This document shows positions 6,420 to 14,656 of a stretch of DNA of 46,904 bases, piece by piece. The DNA comes from a virus: the IMG/VR virus record IMGVR_UViG_3300041991_000054, positions 1 through 46,904 of that record; one strand, 5' to 3'. The notes under the pieces are model-generated. The model did no database searches and was not told the DNA's origin. It was given only the letters and a program-made list of their open reading frames with translations. Each line of letters opens with the position of its first letter. Position 1 is the stretch's first letter. Made by a program: the position numbers and the translations under genes.

Positions 6420-7937
6420 CTATCCGCCGATCAGTCGAAGGGCTTCCGTCGTGTAGGCCCTTTTTTCTCGGAACATGGAAGTTTTTGGCATTGGTGCCAC
6501 TGCCGCCATTCCCATCGCAATCGCTTTTCTCCCTTGGTTCAAAGCATTGAACGCATAACCCGCTTCGATCCATAGTTCGGAAAAACGAGAGTCAAACGCC
6601 AGTCCCATGAAGGCACACTCTCGGCATTTTTCCATGTTTCCGGCCAACCGATAGCACCGGGCCCGAAAGATATGGGCGAAAACTACTTCATCATGGTGCG
6701 GCGATCCTATGGCGAGGTATTCGTCGAATTTCTTGATCGCTTCGTCGAACCGATCCGAGTCCATGAGTGTCATTCCATAGTAAAACAATGAGCGCGGCGA
6801 TCGCTCGCCTTCCTTATACCCTCGTTCAAGAATTCGAAGGTTTCGCTTGTCCCCCGGTTCTTTTCCTGTGTCCGAATGAACGTGGTAAATATCGATTCCT
6901 GACTCTGCAAACGACTTGAGGCATGAAATATTCGGGTATTCGTGAACGCGGCCCCTGAACTGCAATCCCCGCCCAGTACGCCACAATCGATGATGGTCCC
7001 AAGTATGCGTCGGTTCGGTTCGGCTGTTCACAATTCGGAATGTGTAGGCGTCAATCGTGGGGTCCAGTGTTCGAACCCCTGCTGGGTCTAAAATTTGGTC
7101 ATCGGCATCCATCCAAAAAATGCGATCGACAATTGGATCTAGGATGTCAATGAAAGCGTTCCTCGCTTTTGCGAAGTCCCATAGTTTCCAGTCGCCGGTT
7201 TCGTCTTGCTCCGATGCTTCGAGGAACGATGAATAGATCAAACACTTCGGCGTCACGGGATCTTTTCGTGTGATGACATCCCAGCCCGAATCCCTGGCCC
7301 AACGCCACAATTCGGAAACCGTTTGATCCATGCTGCCGGTATCGACAACACAAATCACGTCTGAGAAAATCGCGCTCAATGTGAGACAACGATAAATCAC
7401 GTCCGCTTCATTTTTGACAATCATCCCTGTTCCGATATCCATGCCTTTCCCCTTGAAAAAAATTCCCTGCTTTTCATTGCTCCACAATGTCATAAAACCA
7501 GGAAAGCGTTCGTGAAATAGTTTTTCGGTTAAGTCATCTTGAATGTGCGCCTCATTGGGGTTTCCTTCGCACTCTCCTTGAACGTATTTAAAAGGGACCA
7601 TGACAAGGACGTTTGTGTCTTTCATTCGCTCCAGGACTTGATTTGCGTCCTCTGTAGATAGGTGTTCTAAGACATCGCCGAGGACAACAAGATCCCAGCT
7701 AGAAAAATCGGCCATCAACCTAACGTCGCCGTGAATAACCGTGTCATAAATTTTTTGCAAATTGAATCGATCGATATACGGAAGATAAATTTCGAGTCCA
7801 TCCACTATCAAATTGTTTTGTTTAAACACGCGACCCCATTTTCCTGCTCCTGGGCCGACATCCAAAGTGCGCTTGGGGCTGAGGCGTTTGACAAACGAGG
7901 ATATTTCTCTCTCGAAAAAATTGTAGCTATATGGCAT
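6420..7937 (-). CDS. Methyltransferase-glycosyltransferase 2-TPR fusion
   Basis: 505 aa in three parts. Residues 1-160 are a class I SAM methyltransferase with DVGPGAGKWG at 26-35 and GDVLEHL at 87-93. Residues 170-355 are a GT-A glycosyltransferase family 2 domain with VDTGS (198-202), FAKARN (255-260), the metal-binding DADD (277-280) and GRVHE (329-333). Residues 365-505 are tetratricopeptide-like helices. Such GT2-TPR proteins act on glycans or, in the SunS type, on peptides. The ATG overlaps the primase stop (TAATG), so it is coupled to a replication gene. It probably modifies a glycan, peptide or nucleic acid; the substrate cannot be told from sequence. Confidence 0.85.
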   Translation of the reverse strand: MPYSYNFFEREISSFVKRLSPKRTLDVGPGAGKWGRVFKQNNLIVDGLEIYLPYIDRFNLQKIYDTVIHGDVRLMADFSSWDLVVLGDVLEHLSTEDANQVLERMKDTNVLVMVPFKYVQGECEGNPNEAHIQDDLTEKLFHERFPGFMTLWSNEKQGIFFKGKGMDIGTGMIVKNEADVIYRCLTLSAIFSDVICVVDTGSMDQTVSELWRWARDSGWDVITRKDPVTPKCLIYSSFLEASEQDETGDWKLWDFAKARNAFIDILDPIVDRIFWMDADDQILDPAGVRTLDPTIDAYTFRIVNSRTEPTHTWDHHRLWRTGRGLQFRGRVHEYPNISCLKSFAESGIDIYHVHSDTGKEPGDKRNLRILERGYKEGERSPRSLFYYGMTLMDSDRFDEAIKKFDEYLAIGSPHHDEVVFAHIFRARCYRLAGNMEKCRECAFMGLAFDSRFSELWIEAGYAFNALNQGRKAIAMGMAAVAPMPKTSMFREKRAYTTEALRLIGG

Positions 7938-10180
7938 TAAAAATCCCTCATGTCAAAATAATGTTCCGATTCATAGGCCCCGATGATAAATTCCGAGTCA
8001 CGCAATTCAATATCCGATGTTAACGCTGCCATGCGATTTTTCTTCATAAACATTTCTCGCATTCGGCTTGGGCTAACTCGAAGCATATAAAGATTGTCAG
8101 TTCCGCGCACTATGGCCATTTCCCCGACATATTGTTTCGTGATGCGCCAAAAATGGCTCGCCGTGGATTGCTTGCGTGTTCCGGATTCAGATAGCCATTC
8201 GCGATATATTCGAAACGCCTCGGAGCGATTCAAACGATATTCCCCATTGACGACAACCCACATTTCTTTCGGGTTCTCTGTTAAGATTTCAAACCAAAAT
8301 TGGCCTACTGGGTTCATAGAATCAACCTTTGTATCGGTTCCCCCCGTGTCAAGATGGGTCGGAAACTCTCGCGGTTTGAAGTTGGAAATATCGCGATCCA
8401 ATAAAAAGGAATGCCAAGCCGCAGCGGCGTTATCCAACCGTGCGCCTAGATCAGCGAAAAACTCAGGGGGTAAAACTTCGCAACTTTCCATGACGAGGAA
8501 ACGACGGTTTCCGGTTTCAACGCGCACGGCTCTAGCCGTGTTAGACAGAAAAATATAGCGAGAAAAATTTTTGATTTGATATTGAGGCGCAAATTTTTCG
8601 TTGATTTGCATTGTTTCCGAGCCCGTCAAGTTTTTCAACCGGGCGACGATTTTTTCATTTCCGCTCCAGGTCGCTTCGTCCATGACTGTCAGGAAACGCT
8701 TCGCTTGCTCACTATTAAATGGTTCGAGGATTGCGTCTGTGGAACCAATGACCAAATGTGTATGCTTCAGAATGCGGCCCATGATATGTTCTGCGAACAT
8801 ATTTTTGCCGGTTCCTTGCTCGCCGACGAATACGGGGCATACGCTAGTTTTCTCGTCCGTTTTTTGAATGAGGTGAGCGCACCAATCAATCATGTATTCA
8901 GTCGTATCGTCACGCCCGCCGCAGAGAGTTTTCAAGAGCAATAGGACATCCTCAATATTCCCATCCTTGGGAATACCGGGGATGGGGGCCCAGAGGTTGA
9001 CGTATTCCTCCGATGACAACACAGGGTCAAATACAACATCCTTGTAAACCTTGCGTGAGGCACTAGACATCCAAGTATCAATTGCTGGTTTCCATTTAAC
9101 CTCACCAATATTTTTTGAGTCAGGAATCCAACATCCATACGGTGCCAATTCCCCACGAAATTGTTCCCCCCGACGCCATTTGAGAAGCGGTGGCGATTGA
9201 CTTGTATCCACGATTGCGGCGCAAGCGATGTTTGAAATCCAACACCAACCCGCTTTATTCAAAAGCCAAACAACCGCGTCTTTATCTGCGGCGACGAATT
9301 TGTCGTTTTCTTTGACCCATACCGGAGCAAAGTCTTCGGCTGCGGAATCGGTTGCAATTTCGTCGGCGCAATGCGACCGGTAAACGAAATCGAAAGACGT
9401 TCCAGAAATTGCCCCATCGGCGCTGAAACCATTCCATTTATATTCCGCAGCCTCATAATCGCCCGGTTGTTCGTTGACGCCGGAGGTTATGTGCTGGAAA
9501 AGATCGAGTCCCGCGTCACTTCCTCCAGTTTCCGAATGGATCGCCATTCCTATCTTTCGCCATTCGTCATATCCAAATTTTTTCATTCGAAGTCGATCAG
9601 CCATCAACTTCATTTTGGCCCAACGTTCGGCATCAATTTCAGGGTCTATCGGAACTGGCGCACTATCAGGACGTTTAGATTTTGGCCCGTAGGAACAGAG
9701 TGTGCGCAACCAATCAGGCATTTCGATTGGTTTAATATCATTCGACCATTTATAGCGTTTCCCGCTTGGATGGAGTGAAGGTTCGACAACAATGAACCCG
9801 TTCCATTTAACATGTATTCCCTCGTCTTTTGAGCCCCCAATTTTTCCTTTGAATGGCCCCTTTTTGTCGTCTTTGAAAACTAAATGGCCCCCATGTCCTG
9901 ATCCGCTGCGCTGTGTCAGCGTCACAATCGGTTCGTGCTCTCTTTTAATCGTGTTCCAGCGTTCAAGTCCTTCGCGATCAATATCCACCGCGACAAGCCC
10001 CGAAGGTTTAAGACATACAGCCCAATTGCAGTCGGGGAATTTTTCCTCCCATTGCCGCAATTGCTCTATGTCAATCGATGAAGCTGAAAACCCCATTCCC
10101 GCTTTGATTGCAGGTTTTTTCTGCTTTCGAAGAATCGGAATCAGTCGCATTCCGCGATCAATGTACCATTCAAAATTCAT
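7937..10180 (-). CDS. Bifunctional primase-polymerase / SF3-type helicase
   Basis: 747 aa. Residues 1-160 are an archaeo-eukaryotic-type Prim-Pol domain with the metal-binding VDID (65-68), SGSGHGGHL (92-100) and a conserved VVEPSLHPSGKRY block. Residues about 185-270 resemble PriCT-2. Residues about 400-650 are a D5/VirE-like superfamily 3 ATPase with Walker A GEQGTGKN (453-460), Walker B FLTVMDEA (496-503) and a sensor SNTA. It should prime and unwind at the phage origin. It lies between a small HTH gene and the coupled methyltransferase-glycosyltransferase. Family assignment is secure. Confidence 0.93.
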   Translation of the reverse strand: MNFEWYIDRGMRLIPILRKQKKPAIKAGMGFSASSIDIEQLRQWEEKFPDCNWAVCLKPSGLVAVDIDREGLERWNTIKREHEPIVTLTQRSGSGHGGHLVFKDDKKGPFKGKIGGSKDEGIHVKWNGFIVVEPSLHPSGKRYKWSNDIKPIEMPDWLRTLCSYGPKSKRPDSAPVPIDPEIDAERWAKMKLMADRLRMKKFGYDEWRKIGMAIHSETGGSDAGLDLFQHITSGVNEQPGDYEAAEYKWNGFSADGAISGTSFDFVYRSHCADEIATDSAAEDFAPVWVKENDKFVAADKDAVVWLLNKAGWCWISNIACAAIVDTSQSPPLLKWRRGEQFRGELAPYGCWIPDSKNIGEVKWKPAIDTWMSSASRKVYKDVVFDPVLSSEEYVNLWAPIPGIPKDGNIEDVLLLLKTLCGGRDDTTEYMIDWCAHLIQKTDEKTSVCPVFVGEQGTGKNMFAEHIMGRILKHTHLVIGSTDAILEPFNSEQAKRFLTVMDEATWSGNEKIVARLKNLTGSETMQINEKFAPQYQIKNFSRYIFLSNTARAVRVETGNRRFLVMESCEVLPPEFFADLGARLDNAAAAWHSFLLDRDISNFKPREFPTHLDTGGTDTKVDSMNPVGQFWFEILTENPKEMWVVVNGEYRLNRSEAFRIYREWLSESGTRKQSTASHFWRITKQYVGEMAIVRGTDNLYMLRVSPSRMREMFMKKNRMAALTSDIELRDSEFIIGAYESEHYFDMRDF

Positions 10181-10194
10181 GAATCACCGGAATG

Positions 10195-10404
10195 CTATAA
10201 GTGGCCGTAGATGTCCGACCATGTTAACTCGCCGTTCGCAATTCGAAGAATTTCCGCCGCCAAAGCAGGACGAGGTATCCCTGTTCCTCGAACCCATAAG
10301 CGAACGTTAGTGGGAGTGATGCGCAAAATTTCTGCAAGATCATGAATCCCGAATTTAAGAACCCAAAGGGCAAACGGTGTATATGTTTTTCGTGGCCGAG
10401 CCAT
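10195..10404 (-). CDS. Cro-like HTH regulator
   Basis: 69 aa. Residues about 18-55 form a helix-turn-helix (IHDLAEILRITPTNVRLWVRG). GAGGATAAA lies just before the ATG. It stands first in the minus operon HTH-primase-GT and faces the SNF2 gene across a 107-bp divergent region containing a TTGAC-N2-GTCAA palindrome (10449-10460). A likely repressor or switch protein acting on that region; inference. Confidence 0.75.
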   Translation of the reverse strand: MARPRKTYTPFALWVLKFGIHDLAEILRITPTNVRLWVRGTGIPRPALAAEILRIANGELTWSDIYGHL

Positions 10405-10431
10405 TTTATCCTCGCTGATTGGTGTCTTTCG

Positions 10432-10460
10432 AAAATAAATTTTTTCGATTGACTGGTCAA
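10432..10460 (-). promoter_or_regulatory. Probable promoter and operator of the HTH-primase operon
   Basis: On the minus strand, TTGACC (10460-10455) and TATTTT (10437-10432) are separated by 17 bp, placing the start just before the HTH gene. The -35 is half of the palindrome TTGACTGGTCAA, whose other half (TTGACT, 10449-10454) could serve as a -35 toward the SNF2 gene. Overlapping divergent promoters under one operator are plausible. Confidence 0.45.
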
Positions 10461-10511
10461 CACAAAATCCTGTAGCTTTTTCAAACTAAATCAAAAGGCG
10501 AGCGCAGCACT

Positions 10512-11885
10512 ATGTCAAATATCCTCAAAATGTCCTACGCAACGTCCTCTGAATTCCGGCCCACAATCCCCCCAAATCTAGTGCTGCGACCGTTCCAGCG
10601 ATCGGGTGTCGAATACCTAATCGAAGTGGAACGGGGCCTATTGGCGGACCCAATGGGCTTGGGAAAGACGGTAGAAGCCATAGCGTTTATGAATACGGTC
10701 GGCGTCAAGCGATATTTGGTCGTTTGCCCCGCTTCGCTTACTGATAATTGGCGGCGAGAAATTTTGAAGTGGTCAACCCTCGCGTGTCCACCCCATGTTT
10801 TTCGCACCGGAACGCTAGATAATCCTCGCGATTCGATTTTAATTCTTTCCTATGGGCTATGTTCCAATGTCGAGGTTCTGAAAAGAATACTTGCAAAGTA
10901 TCGATTTGAAGGGGCCATACTTGATGAATGCCACTATCTTAAAAACCCGGAATCTCAACGAACACGAAATATCATGGGAATTCACGGCATATTTGACCGC
11001 GCCAAATTCATTGCTTGTTTATCGGGAACGCCAATCGTTAATAAACCGGTCGAGATTTGGTCAGTGGCAAATAGACTCAATCCCCGGGCCTTGGGAACCA
11101 AAAACTTCAGAGAGTTCGCCAATACCTATGCTAATGAAAAACTCAATCCCTACACCAATCAAATCGAATACGTTGGATCAAAAAACGAGCACGAATTGGG
11201 ACGACGCTTGCGCTCATCTATCATGGTCCGACGTGAAAAATCTGCCGTGCTCAAAGACCTACCGCCAAAATCAAGACGGGCGATATATCTTGATAGTAAG
11301 GCCCAAGTCGAAAATTTGGTCATGGCTGAAAGCAATCTTTATGACGATTTTCTCAAGACAAAAAAACTTGACTTAGATCGCGCAAATTCAGCAATGCGCG
11401 TCCGCGTTCAACTTGCTTGCCTCAAGGCCCCGCAGGTCGTTGAATATTGTAAAATGATTCTTCAGACCGAAGAAAAAATCCTCGTTTTCGGCTGGCATCG
11501 CCAACTATTGACGCAAGTTATTTGTGGGCTGTCCAGTTATGGGGTTCGCGCATTGACGGGCGCAACGCCGCAAGCAAAGCGCGGTGAGCGGGTTCACGAA
11601 TTTCAGACGATGCCGGAGATTCGCGTATTCGTGGGCGCGATCCCCGCAGCGGGAGTCGGGCTGACACTGACCGCGTCGTCCTACGTTATCATGGCTGAAT
11701 CGTCTTGGGTGCCAGGGGAAAACTTTCAGGCCGAGGATAGGGCGCATAGGATAGGCCAGTTAAACTCTGTAACCATTGATTATCTTGTTTATCCGCGAAG
11801 TGCTGACGAAAAAGTTTTGAAAACAATCGGTGAAAAAAATACTCAAATAAATTTGGTTTTAGCAGGGCAGCCAACATCATGGTAG
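10512..11885 (+). CDS. SNF2-family helicase-like ATPase (SMARCAL1-like)
   Basis: 457 aa. Motif I is DPMGLGKT (46-53), motif II DECH (138-141), motif III SGTP (171-174) and motif VI QAEDRAHRIGQ (406-416), with the typical two RecA-like lobes and no accessory domains. This small form resembles the annealing-helicase branch seen in several phages. It translocates on dsDNA and may restart forks or displace proteins. It starts the (+) replication module, and its stop overlaps the HNH start. The ribosome binding site is weak; an ATG at 10530 is an alternative. Confidence 0.92.
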   Translation: MSNILKMSYATSSEFRPTIPPNLVLRPFQRSGVEYLIEVERGLLADPMGLGKTVEAIAFMNTVGVKRYLVVCPASLTDNWRREILKWSTLACPPHVFRTGTLDNPRDSILILSYGLCSNVEVLKRILAKYRFEGAILDECHYLKNPESQRTRNIMGIHGIFDRAKFIACLSGTPIVNKPVEIWSVANRLNPRALGTKNFREFANTYANEKLNPYTNQIEYVGSKNEHELGRRLRSSIMVRREKSAVLKDLPPKSRRAIYLDSKAQVENLVMAESNLYDDFLKTKKLDLDRANSAMRVRVQLACLKAPQVVEYCKMILQTEEKILVFGWHRQLLTQVICGLSSYGVRALTGATPQAKRGERVHEFQTMPEIRVFVGAIPAAGVGLTLTASSYVIMAESSWVPGENFQAEDRAHRIGQLNSVTIDYLVYPRSADEKVLKTIGEKNTQINLVLAGQPTSW

Positions 11886-12937
11886 CAAAAACGCATGGTA
11901 AAAGTCGAAGCAAAGCCTATTCCACGTGGCATAACATGTTGCATAGATGCGAAAACCCTTTAAACAAGCAATTTTCCGATTATGGCGGAAGGGGAATTCG
12001 TGTCTGTAAAAAATGGAAAACCTTTGAAGGTTTTTTTGATGACATGGGCCATCGCTCAAATGGGATGACGTTAGACCGCATAGATAACAACGGCAACTAT
12101 GGCAAAGAAAATTGCAAGTGGTCAACGGTGCGCGAGCAAAACAGAAATTCGAGACACACCAATAGCATAGAGTTTCGAGACGAGATTCGATGTTTGACCG
12201 GCTGGGCTGAACACCTTGGGATTAAACTCGCTTCTCTTTCAAATCGAATTCACACCTGTGGCTGGACAATCGAGGAAGCATTAACCACACCGGTTAGACC
12301 GTGTTTAACGCCGAATAATCGGCTCAACAATTCAAGGAGTTTTGTCATGGAAAAAGCAGTTCAAGAATTTGCCGTTGCCCTCGCCAATTTGATTCGCGCT
12401 TGTTTGCCCCCCAAGGTCGAGATCGCCAAGGCCGAAGTTGTGGAAACTTCATTCACAGAGGAAACGGAACCAGCGGAAAAGAAAGAAAAGAGAGAAAAGA
12501 AGGACAAATTCCCGAAGCGGTTTATTGACTGGGCAGCGGGGCGGAAAGACGAATGGAGTAAAATCGCTTGCAAAACGTGGAGCAAAGAAAAAATCGAATT
12601 CATCGTGCCTGAAAACATGGCAGATTTTGTCGATGAAAATATCGGCGAATTGGTCGATGAACTGCGATCTCTAGCCAATAACAAGGGAATCGAAATCTTG
12701 ACGATTGACGCCCCCAAAAAAGGCCCCAAAGGTGTGACCGCTGACGAAGTTAAGGAAGCAGCGGCGCAATTGGCAAACAAGTTGAAATCCCGCGATGCCG
12801 TCAAGGAAATCATTCAATCGTTCGGCGTGGCCAAAATCGATGACCTTCCCGCCGAAAAATTGGCCGAGTGCAAAAAGGCATTGGAAGCGGCTCGCGAAAC
12901 CAGTCCGTTGAAAACTGAGGATGAAAATGGATTCTGA
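11879..12937 (+). CDS. HNH endonuclease fused in frame to a phage recombination-type protein
   Basis: 352 aa. Residues 1-140 are a homing-type HNH endonuclease: a SKAYSTWHNMLHRCENP start, YGGRGIRVCKKW, the core MTLDRIDNNGNYGKENCKW (63-81), and a C-terminal DNA-binding tail with GWTIEEALT. No stop follows; the frame runs through a ribosome binding site and Met157 into a 196-residue protein. The HNH start overlaps the SNF2 stop. The arrangement looks like a homing endonuclease that landed between two genes and lost its stop. Products may be the full fusion, the C-terminal protein from the inner start, or both. Confidence 0.8.
   Translation: MVAKTHGKSRSKAYSTWHNMLHRCENPLNKQFSDYGGRGIRVCKKWKTFEGFFDDMGHRSNGMTLDRIDNNGNYGKENCKWSTVREQNRNSRHTNSIEFRDEIRCLTGWAEHLGIKLASLSNRIHTCGWTIEEALTTPVRPCLTPNNRLNNSRSFVMEKAVQEFAVALANLIRACLPPKVEIAKAEVVETSFTEETEPAEKKEKREKKDKFPKRFIDWAAGRKDEWSKIACKTWSKEKIEFIVPENMADFVDENIGELVDELRSLANNKGIEILTIDAPKKGPKGVTADEVKEAAAQLANKLKSRDAVKEIIQSFGVAKIDDLPAEKLAECKKALEAARETSPLKTEDENGF
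12347..12937 (+). CDS. Acidic/lysine-rich recombination-associated protein (internal start)
   Basis: 196 aa from Met157 of the longer frame, with AAGGAG at 12334-12339 placed 7 nt upstream, which marks the original gene start. A short helical N-terminus is followed by a Glu/Lys-rich linker (about residues 40-60) and a central domain. The C-terminal helical part (GVTADEVKEAAAQLANKLKS, then FGVAKIDDLPAEKL) is of a type often encoded beside phage ssDNA-binding and exonuclease genes. It is followed by overlapping DUF2800 and DUF2815 genes, so a role in DNA recombination or replication is likely but inferred. Confidence 0.7.
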   Translation: MEKAVQEFAVALANLIRACLPPKVEIAKAEVVETSFTEETEPAEKKEKREKKDKFPKRFIDWAAGRKDEWSKIACKTWSKEKIEFIVPENMADFVDENIGELVDELRSLANNKGIEILTIDAPKKGPKGVTADEVKEAAAQLANKLKSRDAVKEIIQSFGVAKIDDLPAEKLAECKKALEAARETSPLKTEDENGF

Positions 12938-14057
12938 AACGAAACTGCATTCTGCGATCGGCGCGTCAAGCGCCGAGCGTTGGATGAACTGCCCCCGCAG
13001 TATTTATCTGAGCGAACACGCGCCCCCAAAAGTGGAATCTAGCTATGCGCTAGAAGGAACGATTGCGCACCAAGCCGCCGAGCAAATGGCGCGAGGGAAA
13101 ACCGAGGAAGAGTTGATTGGAAAGTTTCCGAAGGAAATGATCCGACATGCAAGGGAATACGTCGAGTACATCGATCTTCTAAGCGATTCCGATGCTATTC
13201 GCTTGGTTGAGCATTCGTTCAATTTGCACCAATATGATCCCGAAGCGTTTGGGACTGCCGATTGCGTGGTCATCAATGGCGATGAATTGTTTGTCATCGA
13301 CTATAAATATGGTGCGGGAATCGCGGTTGAGGCGAAAGAAAACCCCCAATTAAGGTTTTATGGTTTGGGTGCTTTGTTTTCTCTTCCAAAGGATAAACAA
13401 CGCGAAATCAAATTCGTCTATATGGTTGTTTATCAACCTCGCGCCCACCATGCCATCATGCCGGTTCGAAAGGAACGACTTCCGAAGGGTAAGTTATTGA
13501 AATGGGGAAAAACGGTTCTTGCCCCTGCAATGGCTGCGACACACCGCTATGATGCAAAACTTTGTCCCGGAAAATGGTGCCGTTGGTGCCCTGCGATCAC
13601 GCTTTGCCCCGAACAAAGCCGATTGCCAGTCAAGGTTGACGCTGCGATCGATTTCGCCGACAAACCTGCCGCCACGCTTCCGGCCCCCCAACAATTGACA
13701 TCGGAACAAGTGTCTTTGGTTTTGGCGGCGCGGGAAAGAATTGAGGGCTGGTTATCGGCTGTCGATTCCCTGGCGCGTCAAACAATTGACGCAGGGGGCG
13801 AAATTCCCGGTTGGAAGTTGGTATTGGGTCGCAAAAACAGGTCTTGGACGAACGAAGCCCAGGCCGAAGCTATGTTATCCCTTGCCTATGGTGAGAAGGC
13901 TTATAGTCGTAAATTGCTGTCCCCAGCGGGTGCCGAGAAATTAGGCTTCAGTGCGCCGTTCTTGGTTGAGGAAAAATTAGGCAATCCGGCCTTGGTTCGA
14001 GTCGAGGACAAACGGGCGACGGTCGCCCGATCCGTTATTTCAGATTTTTCGGAGTAG
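12927..14057 (+). CDS. Cas4/RecB-like nuclease (DUF2800 family)
   Basis: 376 aa from the second ATG, with GAGG 7 nt upstream; 12921 is an alternative. PD-(D/E)XK elements are visible: GTAD at 109-112, IDYKYG with Asp125 and Lys127, and Gln141. Cys22 together with Cys218, Cys221 and Cys227 has the one-plus-three pattern of the Cas4/AddB iron-sulphur cluster. The family is common in phage replication modules next to DUF2815 and PolA, as here. Probably an exonuclease in recombination. It overlaps the preceding gene by 11 bp. Confidence 0.88.
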   Translation: MDSETKLHSAIGASSAERWMNCPRSIYLSEHAPPKVESSYALEGTIAHQAAEQMARGKTEEELIGKFPKEMIRHAREYVEYIDLLSDSDAIRLVEHSFNLHQYDPEAFGTADCVVINGDELFVIDYKYGAGIAVEAKENPQLRFYGLGALFSLPKDKQREIKFVYMVVYQPRAHHAIMPVRKERLPKGKLLKWGKTVLAPAMAATHRYDAKLCPGKWCRWCPAITLCPEQSRLPVKVDAAIDFADKPAATLPAPQQLTSEQVSLVLAARERIEGWLSAVDSLARQTIDAGGEIPGWKLVLGRKNRSWTNEAQAEAMLSLAYGEKAYSRKLLSPAGAEKLGFSAPFLVEEKLGNPALVRVEDKRATVARSVISDFSE

Positions 14058-14062
14058 ACAAA

Positions 14063-14656
14063 ATGGCTGACAAAAAATGCGATTTCATCAAATGCACGAC
14101 GCCTCCGTTTCGGGTTTCATTTCCCGCGTTGCACGAACCTAAGCGCGGTCCCGATGGAACCGGGGAATTAAAATACAGCGTTCGAATGCTGTTCCCCAAA
14201 GAAATGGGGGAATCGGATGCGAAGTTGTTCAAAACAATCGTCGATGCTTGCGGAACCGTTGCAAATCAATTTTGGGGCGAGGGAAAGCATCCCAAGAATC
14301 TCAAAAAGCCACGCAAAGACGGGGACGACAGTGATTATGCCAATGAAAAAGGACATTGGATTTTGAACGCCCGCACGACGCAAAAAGTTGGTGTGGTCGA
14401 TCAAAAACGTCGCGAATTGATAGACGAAGAGATCAAGGAAAAACTGTATGCCGGTTGTTGGGCGCGAGCAACAATTCTGGTCGGCGCGACGAACAAAGCG
14501 GGAAACAATGCAGTCTATTTGATCCTTCAAAACGTGCAATTTTTGCGTGACGATTCTGCTTTTGGAAACCGGAAAAAAGCAGTTGATGATTTCGAGGCCG
14601 TTGAATTTTCTGAAGGCGCTGAAGATTTTAAAGAAGGCGACGAAGGGGGATTCTAA
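14063..14656 (+). CDS. DUF2815-type ssDNA-binding-like protein
   Basis: 197 aa. The opening (KCTTPPFRVSFPALHEPK), the ELKYSVRMLFPKE strand and the central GHWILNAR are characteristic of the DUF2815 family, predicted OB-fold single-strand-binding proteins. The C-terminal 35 residues are acidic (EGAEDFKEGDEGGF), like the protein-interaction tails of SSBs. It is followed directly (TAATG overlap) by a small zinc-binding protein and then DNA polymerase. Role: coating ssDNA during replication or recombination. Confidence 0.85.
   Translation: MADKKCDFIKCTTPPFRVSFPALHEPKRGPDGTGELKYSVRMLFPKEMGESDAKLFKTIVDACGTVANQFWGEGKHPKNLKKPRKDGDDSDYANEKGHWILNARTTQKVGVVDQKRRELIDEEIKEKLYAGCWARATILVGATNKAGNNAVYLILQNVQFLRDDSAFGNRKKAVDDFEAVEFSEGAEDFKEGDEGGF

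Noticed and set aside
7060-7085. tRNA-like GTTCGAA element inside the glycosyltransferase gene
   Set aside because: No acceptor or anticodon stems around it. It is coding sequence; I found no tRNA in the window.
8094-9778. Several plus-strand frames opposite the primase gene
   Set aside because: All lie inside the well-supported Prim-Pol/helicase gene and have no family resemblance.
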